From: Chrysochromulina parva
Taxonomy: Eukaryota > Haptophyta > Prymnesiales > Chrysochromulinaceae
Direction of reading: 5' to 3'
Assembly: GCA_002887195.1 (NCBI GenBank)
Contig: PJAB01000864.1
Coordinates: 1 to 19,705 of the forward strand
DNA length: 19,705 nt
How positions within the stretch are numbered: the stretch's first letter is position 1; every line of letters begins with the position of its first letter. Below the pieces are notes generated by a model. It was not told the DNA's origin, did no database searches, and saw only the letters and a program-made list of their open reading frames with translations. The translations under genes and the position numbers were made by a program. Shown one piece after another: positions 9,189-16,200 of this stretch.

Positions 9189-10572
9189 CGACGACGGCGG
9201 CGTCGACGACGGCGGCGGCCTGGGCGGCGGCGAGGCTGGCGGTGCCGACGGTGTTGGCGAGGACGGCGGTGGACTGGGCGGCGGCGAGGGCGGCGGCGGC
9301 GAGAGTGGGCTTGAGGCGACAGCGCTGGCGCTTCTGGATCGCGGCGCCGAGGTCCACGCGGTGGATCGGTACGGGAAGACGGCTCTGATGTATGCGTGCG
9401 AGAATGGGCATATGGCGACAGCGCTGTGGCTCCTTTATCACGGCGCCGAGGTCGACGCTGTGGATCGGTCTGGGAAGACGGCTCTGATGTATGCATGCGA
9501 GAGTGGGCATGCGGCGACAGCGCTGGCGCTCCTGGATCGTGGCGCCGAGGTCAACGCGGTGGATCGGGAGGATCGGGGCGGGAAGACGGCGCTGCTGTTT
9601 GCGTGTGATAGTGGGTGTGAGGCCACTGCGCTGGCGCTCCTGGATCGCGGCGCCGAGGTCCACGCGGTGGATCGGTCTGGGAAGACGGCTCTGATGTATG
9701 CGTGCGGGAGTGGGCTTGAGGCGACAGCGCTGGCGCTCCTGGATCGCGGCGCCGAGGTCAATGCGGTGGATCGGTCTGGGAAGACGGCTCTGATGTATGC
9801 GTGCGGGAGTGGGCTTGAGGCGACAGCGCTGGCTCTCCTGGATCGCGGCGCCGAGGTCGACGCTGTGGATCAGTACGGGAAGACGGCGCTGGTGTATGCA
9901 TGCGAGAGGGGGCTTGAGGCGACAGCGCTGGCGCTCCTGGATCGCGGCGCCGAGGTCGACGCTGTGGATCGGTACGGGAAGACGGCGCTGGTGTATGCAT
10001 GCGTGCAGGGGCTTGAGGCGACAGCGCTGGCGCTCCTGGATCGTGGCGCCAATGTCGACGCTGTGGATCGGTACGGGAAGACGGCGCTGGTGTATGCATG
10101 CGAGAGTGGGCTTGAGGCGACAGCGCTGTGGCTCCTGGATCGCGGCGCCGAGGTCAACGCGGTGGATCGGTCTGGGAAGACGGCTCTGATGTATGCATGC
10201 GAGAGTGGGCTTGAGGCGACAGCGCTGGCGCTCCTGGATCGCGGCGCCGAGGTCGACGCGGTGGATCGGTACTGGAAGACGGCTCTGAGGTATGCATGCG
10301 AGAGTGGGCTTGAGGCGACAGCGCTGGCGCTCCTGGATCGTGGCGCTGGGCATGAGGCGACTGCCGGCGGCAAGGGCAAGGGCAGGGCCGGCGGAAAGGG
10401 AGCCGGCGGCAAGGGCAAGGGCAGGGGCGGCGGAAAGGGTGCCTACAACAAGAACTTTGGAGCCGCGCTCGGCAACGCTTATGCTCGTGGCGGTAGGGTT
10501 GGCGGCAGGGGTGGCGGCAAGGGCTTTGGAGCCGCGCTCGGCAACGCTGATGCCGAGCATGAAGGGCGGTAG
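6739..10572 (+). CDS. Kinase-like / RING-RBR-type / ankyrin multidomain protein (1277 aa)
   Basis: One uninterrupted frame. Residues 85-126 hold a tandem 21-residue duplication (TRSEPVANRGSIVCERVPWRV twice, split here only by position). Residues about 160-345 resemble a protein-kinase C-lobe (LLTVLDGVAVGLCALH, then DADVRAVGRLLLEL), but HGA (246-248) replaces HRD and no DFG is visible, so a pseudokinase is likely. C388-xx-C begins a RING1-like cluster with a CPEGHLIC core. Residues 505-547 match RBR RING2: CPSC, GCIAMTC, C, FCWLC, H, C. C519 sits where the RBR catalytic Cys lies. A typical IBR between them is not seen. Residues 624-1209 hold about 16 ankyrin repeats, and 1210-1277 form a Gly/Lys/Arg tail. 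This suggests a ubiquitin E3 ligase with an ankyrin substrate platform; ligase activity is inferred. ATG 6760 is an alternative start, because the first lies in a dispersed repeat. Confidence 0.85.
6991..7116 (+). repeat. 63-bp perfect tandem duplication in coding sequence
   Basis: Two identical copies (6991-7053, 7054-7116) beginning ACGCGCTCCGAACCGGTTGC. The length is a multiple of three, so the frame is kept and a 21-residue block is doubled. Perfect identity indicates a recent event or homogenisation. Confidence 0.85.
8138..8170 (+). repeat. 9-bp coding repeat (ETP)n
   Basis: About four GAGACGCCG-like units encode ETPETPETPETL in the linker between the RING1-like and RING2-like clusters. 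Confidence 0.75.
8941..10350 (+). repeat. Homogenised 99-bp ankyrin-repeat array
   Basis: About 13 copies of a roughly 99-bp unit encode KTALMYACESGLEATALALL followed by DRGAEVDAVDR-type loops. Units differ by few bases, mainly at S/Y after DR, D/N/H after EV, and M/V before YAC. The three ankyrin repeats before this array (8608-8940) are much more divergent. The contrast points to unequal exchange or gene conversion. Confidence 0.85.
9130..9303 (+). repeat. 174-bp in-frame GGC-rich insertion within an ankyrin repeat
   Basis: One repeat unit is split after YACE by 58 codons of GGC/GAG/CGG-rich sequence (GGGGEARRRGRRRRRRRG, then DGG and GGGLGGGE-type runs). The repeat resumes at SGLEATALALL with frame intact. 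No GT-AG or GC-AG borders flank the insert cleanly, so it is read as coding. Confidence 0.8.
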
Positions 10573-10599
10573 CAGCCTCGGCGGCGCAATCCGTGGACC

Positions 10600-10715
10600 G
10601 AGTGAGTGAGTGAGTTCATAGTGAGTGAGTTCATAGTGAGTTCATAGTGAGTTCATAGTGAGTGAGTGAGTGAGTGAGTGAGTGAGTGAGTGAGTGAGTG
10701 AGTGAGTGAGTGAGT
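10600..10715 (+). repeat. (GTGA)n microsatellite with TTCATA interruptions
   Basis: A tetranucleotide tract starts 28 bp after the stop of the ankyrin-RING gene, interrupted four times by TTCATA in its first half. It lies in that gene's probable 3' untranslated region. Confidence 0.9.
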
Positions 10716-10721
10716 AATAAA
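10716..10721 (+). terminator. Possible polyadenylation signal AATAAA
   Basis: A canonical AATAAA directly follows the (GTGA)n tract, 144 bp after the stop of the ankyrin-RING gene. Use of AATAAA in this organism is not known, so this is only a candidate. Confidence 0.35.
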
Positions 10722-11049
10722 GTGGCTGTCAGCATGGAGCTGCGTGTGCGGGGATATCCTATGTGCCTTAATAGTGGGACGTATCGTATCTCGACCTGTA
10801 CCCCGCCCCGTATTGTTCCTATGTTCCCGACCCCCGACGGACCACGGTGTCGCGTGTCGGTCTGTGTCTCGTCTCAATAACTCGTCCCAGGAATAACTCA
10901 CTCACTCACACAGTTCATAGACACACCGCATGTAAACAGCATTCACAGCAGGAGCGAGATGCTGCGAAGGACCTTCCGGAACGTAAAATGACTAAATGAG
11001 ACAGGCCATGGACATGCGGGCGGAGAGCGCTGAGAAACTTGAGCCCTGG

Positions 11050-11287
11050 CTGTCGAGCTGAGTCGAGCTGTCGAGGCTCCGTCGAGGCGCTGTCGAGGGG
11101 CTGTCGAGGCCTTGCCTGTCGAGCCTGTCGAGTTCCTGTCTAGTTCGATCCTGTCGAGCCTGTCGAGGCTTGTCGAGGCTGACTCCATGCGCCGGGCGGC
11201 CGGGGTGTCGAGTAGCTGTCGAGGTCTGTCGAGCTGTCGAGTAGCTGTCGAGCTGGTGAGCCCTGTCGAGCTGTCGAGCTGTCGAGC
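11050..11287. repeat. CTGTCGAG interspersed minisatellite, cluster 1
   Basis: About 20 copies of the 8-mer CTGTCGAG or near variants, directly adjacent or separated by short spacers such as CTGTCGAGTAG. On the opposite strand the word is CTCGACAG, the same as the acceptor end of intron 4 of the membrane-protein gene at 790-3081. Confidence 0.85.
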
Positions 11288-11292
11288 CGTGG

Positions 11293-11340
11293 CATATAGC
11301 TTTGCATATAGCTTTGCATATAGCTTTGCATATAGCTTTG
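11293..11340. repeat. Four perfect copies of a 12-bp unit CATATAGCTTTG
   Basis: Exactly 4 x 12 bp, followed by a partial CATG, immediately after CTGTCGAG cluster 1. Confidence 0.9.
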
Positions 11341-11770
11341 CATGAAGCACTCTGACTCTCATATAGCAGTCGGCATAGAGGGAGGACCCACACATAAACC
11401 ACCAACCAAACTAGGTCAAACGGATAACCGGCAAAGGACTCTCGGAGGCCAGGTCAAACCCTAACCCCCAACCCCTAACCTCAACATAGCCACAGGTTTC
11501 TTTACTGTTATTTTGGTAGTACCCACCCTAAACCACTACCTAGCCACTGGTTTCAAGACCAGAAAAAATGCAACCTTAATGCAATTCTGAGGAGAATTAG
11601 GTCAAAAAGAGCACGAAAGAGCACGAACATGGATCGTGGAACGAAAGGTGCAAAGGTCCACCAGAACATCCATCATCCAGCCACCAAGTTGTGTAGTTGA
11701 CCAGTGGGTGCATCAACCTTCACCTTGAAGGAGTGGGGCTCTAACCCGGCTTTACCCAGTCTTAGACCTC

Positions 11771-11978
11771 GTGTCGAGGCCTGTCGAGGTCTGTCGAGGC
11801 GCTGTCGAGCTGTCGAGCTGTCGAGCTTGACACCTTGACGCCCCGGCGCATGGGGTCAGGGGGGTTTCTGTCGAAGTCTGTCGAGGTCTGTCGAGTAGCT
11901 GTCGAGCTTTGTCGAGCTATCCTGTCGAGTAGCTGTCGAGTATCCTGTCGAGTTCCTGTCGACGGTTGTCGAGCTCGA
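11771..11978. repeat. CTGTCGAG interspersed minisatellite, cluster 2
   Basis: The same words and spacers as cluster 1 (CTGTCGAGTAG, CTGTCGAGGTCTGTCGAG), about 480 bp away, in the same orientation. Confidence 0.85.
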
Positions 11979-12152
11979 GGCCGCTTAGAGGCCGCAGGGC
12001 TCAAAATGAGAAACAGCTCGTCGGACAGTTCACTCCACGCAAAATATTCATTCACAACACACCAACACGTACGACGCAATCTCAAACACCAATTCACAAC
12101 AAATGCGGCAGATGTTGAAAAGGTCGTGCCTGAAGTTTTATCAGCACAGTCA

Positions 12153-12245
12153 ATCTCCCCGTTGAGAACGTGTTGCATCTCAGGCACGCCTCATTCATTG
12201 CTGTTGGCGGGACAACTCAACGCAACAGCCACAAGCAAGACCTCA
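12153..12245 (-). repeat. Dispersed repeat, copy B (31-bp direct block plus 58-bp inverted block)
   Basis: The partner of the copy at 6651-6749. The 31-bp block keeps its orientation while the neighbouring 58-bp block is inverted relative to copy A. The gap between blocks is 4 bp here and 10 bp in copy A. Weaker similarity upstream (GTTGAAA, CCTG-AGTT, ATCAG words) hints at a longer ancestral element. Confidence 0.8.
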
Positions 12246-12306
12246 AATGGATGCCTTCTCAAGCTCATTAAGCCAGAGACGACTGGGCGGGGAGCTGTAA
12301 TAGCCC

Positions 12307-13047
12307 TTAGAGGAGAAGCAGTGCGATGCCGGCCGCAGCTGGTAGACACGCGAGCAGTGCCGTAGGCCGCTTCAGCGCGTGATCCTGATTCTCACTGTAG
12401 GTGAGGTGGAGAATCAACAGACCCTCAGCGACGGCGAACGCGTGCCACGCACAATGCCGCAAGATCCAGACGCGACGTGACGTCGAGGCACGGCTGTAGG
12501 AAAGGGCAGCCATGAGAGGGATCGTCCACAAACAATACACCACGCCGCGCACGTATGCGACGTTGAGCATGAGCCAAAGCACGAATGCCGTGGCAGTGGC
12601 GCGGTCGACCTTGCACACGAGGCTTCTGGACTTCGCGCTGAAGATGGGCGGGTCACAGTTGCCGCCGTAGTCCGCGCTGAGGCTGATGAGGCAGACGGCC
12701 GAGCCGCTGATAGTGGTTATCAAGTCTCCTTTCAAGTGACCGTAAAGCGCCAACAGCGCAAAGAGGAGGCATGAGGCTCCCACGGCGATGCTTTGTGGCT
12801 TGAAAGCATCCGCTGGTAGCAGCTGACCAGAACCCACGGGCAGCCCGTAAGACCTGAGGCCGGTAGTTGGCGAGTTTACAGCCTCCGTTTTCTTCTTCTC
12901 GGTGACGGCGTCCATGGCCTGCTTCTTCTCAGAGGTGCGCTTGCGAATGCGGACGCTTGAGGGTGATGGCGTGCGGGCGCGCGCGGGCGCCGGCGAGGTC
13001 GCACGTCTCTGCGCAGATGATGCGTGAGCGCGAGGAGAAGAGCGCAT
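12307..13047 (-). CDS. Small polytopic membrane protein of unknown function (246 aa)
   Basis: An intronless frame from ATG 13047 to a stop at 12307. The frame is open a little further upstream, but without an ATG. Residues 1-65 are Arg/Ser/Lys-rich and look disordered. Hydrophobic segments lie near 86-104, 108-125, 150-170, 171-184, 200-216 and 228-246. A single Asp (D148, VDRATA) opens the third segment and an HCAWH motif (198-202) precedes the fifth. The Asp plus H-x3-H pattern is reminiscent of CREST-type membrane hydrolases (alkaline ceramidase, PAQR, TMEM8), but the expected Ser/His of the early helices are not visible, so I do not assign that family. The protein ends in a run of Leu. 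The gene is divergent from the SMP gene with a very short gap. An alternative start is M45. Confidence 0.7.
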   Translation of the reverse strand: MRSSPRAHASSAQRRATSPAPARARTPSPSSVRIRKRTSEKKQAMDAVTEKKKTEAVNSPTTGLRSYGLPVGSGQLLPADAFKPQSIAVGASCLLFALLALYGHLKGDLITTISGSAVCLISLSADYGGNCDPPIFSAKSRSLVCKVDRATATAFVLWLMLNVAYVRGVVYCLWTIPLMAALSYSRASTSRRVWILRHCAWHAFAVAEGLLILHLTYSENQDHALKRPTALLACLPAAAGIALLLL

Positions 13048-13201
13048 TGAGTCGGAAGACCGCACGAAGACGAAGTTCACTCTTTAAATGACGAGGACAA
13101 TCAAACGCAGAAAGTTATTACGGCTGGGAATTGTGAGTGCGTGCCTCGGCCCCGGAAAAGTGACGAATCTTGCGGAAAACGGACCACATCCCTTCGAATT
13201 C
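13048..13201. promoter_or_regulatory. Very short divergent promoter region (membrane protein / SMP gene)
   Basis: Only 154 bp separate the chosen start codons. If the SMP gene instead starts at the in-frame ATG 13088, the gap falls to 40 bp. A TTTAAA word lies at 13083-13088. Both 5' leaders must be short or overlap. Confidence 0.4.
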
Positions 13202-16200
13202 ATGAGGAGCTTGACGGGCTTCGTGGGTGGTACCCCCACCACCGCTCCCGTGCTCCGACGAGTGGCCGCGGCGGCCTGCTTGCAGCGGGTGCGCACGCCC
13301 ATTTGCAGCGGCGCCGCCGGCGCCGCGGCTTCCAATTTCCAGCAGCTGGCGGGAGTGACGGCTGCCGTGGTGAGAGGCGGCCAAGGCGCTGCATTTTGGC
13401 AGCTCGTCATCGCATTCGTATGTGGCGGTCTATTCGTGACGTGCTCGATAGGCTTTCTCGTGCTTGCGTACACGTACGGCGCGACCAACGTCGACCGCGC
13501 CAAGAAAATGATCTCGCTGGTCGTGCGCCGAACGGTGAGGGTCTGCGACCTTGCTTGCTCGACCATGTGCCTGCATTTGGCTTGCGCTCACGACAGCGCT
13601 GCGACCCGGTGGGCACTCCCTCGCGCGTGCCCTCGCTCCCTGCTTCCAGTTTGACATCGCGATGACCATGATCGGCGCGGCGAGCATGGCGCTCTGGCGC
13701 CGGCGCCTCCCTGGCGCACCGTGTCTGCCCGAGATGGAATGCCCGGTGGGCGAGCTCGGTCAACCGGTGGCGCCGCCGAACCGGTGGCGCGAGGCGTGGT
13801 ATATCCTGCGCACGGGCTTCGTCAAGGTGCGGCGCACCGCCTCCGAGGGCATCGAGGCCCTCAAGCTTGAGGCCAAGCTGTACTCGGCCGCGGTCGGCAG
13901 GCCCGCCCTTGTGGGGTTCCAATACATCGTCGACCGGTGCGCCGCGCGGAGAGAGCCTTCTGATTACCACTGATTACCACTGATTACCACTGATTACCAC
14001 TGATTACCACTGATTACCACTGATTAACACTGAGACCGGTGCGCCGCGCGGAGAGAGCCTTCTGAGTGGCGTCGGAGTGCCTTCTGATTACCACTGATTA
14101 CCACTGATTAACACTGATTAACACTGATTACCACAATTACCACTGAGTGGCGTCGGAGTGCCTTCTGAGTACGTCGGAGTGGCGCGGAAAACCGCTCCGC
14201 TGTCTCGCTCCAAATATGGCAGGTACACGCCGTTGCGGCTCCAGGCCGTGCTCGAGACGGCGCTGCGCGAGTCCCTCGAGGGGATCGAGATCGGATCTCG
14301 CAGGCTCGTGCTCTCGAGCTTCTCGGTCGGCGCAGTTTCCCCACAGCTGCTCGGCGCGCGCACGTACGACATCGGACCCGATGCGCTCGGCTTTGACTTC
14401 GACATCAGGCGAGCGTCTGCGCCCGTGCCCTTCTCACTGATGACCACTGATGGCCTCTGATGACCACTGATTACCAATGATAACCATTGATCGCTTGGCT
14501 TCGACGTTGGCCTCACTGATTACCACTGATTACCACTGATTTCCAATGAGTATCACTGATTACCACCGATTACCACTGCTTACCACCGATTACCACGTTG
14601 GCCTCAGTTGGGAGTCAAACCTCCGTGCGGATCTAGAGGCTGTCGAGGAGGAGGAGGAGGACTTTCCCGCGCTCGCTCTCGGGCTACGACGCGCTCGTGT
14701 GCCGGTGAGCATGCGCAATCTGATGAGCACTGATGAGCACTGATGAACACTGATGAGCGCTGATGAGAACTGATGAGCGCTGATGAGCGCTGATGAGCAC
14801 TGATGAGCACTGATGAGCGCTGATGAGCGCTGATGACATCAGGTGACCGTGCGCAACCTACGCTTCCAAGGGCCCGTGCGCGTCGTGGTGACGCACTTAT
14901 CGGCCGAGGACCCCGGGTTCGGTGCTATCTTGTTCTCGCTACCCACGCCGCCCGAGGTGGGGCTCGACGTGCGCATAGCGGGCGGAGAGGTAACGCGCGT
15001 AGCCTGATGACCACTGATGACCACTGATGACCACTGATGACCACTGATGACCACTGATGACCACTGATGACCACTGATGACCACTGATGACCACTGATGA
15101 CCAGGGCGGTGAGGAAACGCGCGCGTCCCCTGTTTCCGCGACGAGCCGCACAAGCTCCCTGCATGCAAGTGCTCACCACGGCGCCCTCTCCTCCCCACAG
15201 GTAACGCGCGTCCCCTTTTTCCGCGACGAGTTGCGACGCGTGCTCCAGAACAAGATTGTCGATGAGTACTTGTGGCCGCGGCGGTTGGTTGTTCCGGCGG
15301 AGCAGCCAGGAGCGATCGGAGTGCCCGTGCTCGAACCTGAGCAGGTGAGTGTCGTTTGCCACTTGATTGCCACTTGATTGCCTCTTGAGTGCCTCTGAGT
15401 GCCTCTGAGTGCCTGTGCTCGCGCCTGAGCAGGTGAGTGTGCGGCTGAGTGCGACTGATTGCCTCTGAGTGCTGCTGTATGCGACGGAGTGCCCTCTGAT
15501 CACCTATGATGACCTCCCGATCGTCTCCGATTGCATCCTCCCGTGCAGCTCGAGGCGTTGCGATGGGACGACCCCCTACTCCGTGCCGAGCGTGCTCTCG
15601 CCGAGCAGCCTGCAGTCGAGGCTCTTCAGGCACGTCGCCCTTCTTCCTATGGTCTCTGATGGCCTCGAATGGCCTCTGATTACCTCTGATGGCCTCCCTG
15701 ATTGCATGCAGGAAGATCGGCGTGCCCTCTAATGACCTCTGATGACCTCTGATGGCCTCCCTGATTGCATGCAGGAAGATCGGCGTGCCCTTGAGGCGTT
15801 GGAAGTGCCCAAATTCGAATTGTCGCTCGGCGTGCTTCGTCCGTTTGACCTGTCGATGGGCAATCTGACGGGCGATCTCGGCGATCTCGCTGAGTATCTC
15901 GCCGACTTTCGGAAGGTGCTCGGCAATGGCACGGACAATCAGGACATCCTGCGCCTGACCTCCGACCTCGTGACCGAATTCGGCGACAGGCTGCAAGCGG
16001 CCAACCTCGCCAATCTCGACTTTGGAGATCAGCGCGAGGTGCTCGCCTTCATCGCCAACTTGACGGAGCGAACGGATCTCGTCGAGCGACTCGCCAACCT
16101 GACGGGCTCCGAGGTGATTGCCACCGATGGCCACTGATTACCACCAATTACCACCAATTACCACTGATTGCCATCCGAATGTGGGCAGGTCGAGCGACTT

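Larger units (their letters stand above)
10573..12306. other. 1.7-kb repeat-rich spacer without a recognisable gene
   Basis: It lies between the + ankyrin-RING gene and the 3' end of the - membrane-protein gene. It contains a (TGAG)n tract with a following AATAAA, two clusters of CTGTCGAG words, four 12-bp units at 11293-11340, a degenerate telomere-like CCCTAA/CCCCTAACC stretch at 11458-11480, and dispersed repeat copy B. The 11400-11760 portion has lower GC and no long open frame; a 24-codon frame at 11630 has no recognisable product. Confidence 0.55.

Noticed and set aside
8584..10560. Long minus-strand open frame (658 codons) antisense to the ankyrin array
   Set aside because: It is a mirror of the 99-bp repeat in a GC-rich gene. 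The + frame has clear ankyrin and zinc-binding motifs and the antisense protein has none.
11458..11480. Interstitial telomere repeat
   Set aside because: Only about two degenerate CCCTAA/CCCCTAACC units, too few and too irregular to call a telomere remnant with confidence.
11630..11701. Small open frame starting ATGGATCGTGGAACG in the spacer
   Set aside because: 24 codons with no recognised product, no supporting neighbour or codon bias.
14705..15110. C/D-box snoRNA-like words (TGATGA as C box, CTGA as D box) in SMP introns 4 and 5
   Set aside because: The words come from the tandem monomer itself. There is no single C...D pair with a closing stem and no unique guide region, so an array of snoRNAs is not supported.
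13959..15110. CRISPR-like array of short direct repeats
   Set aside because: Units are adjacent with no unique spacers, the context is eukaryotic introns, and no cas genes are present.
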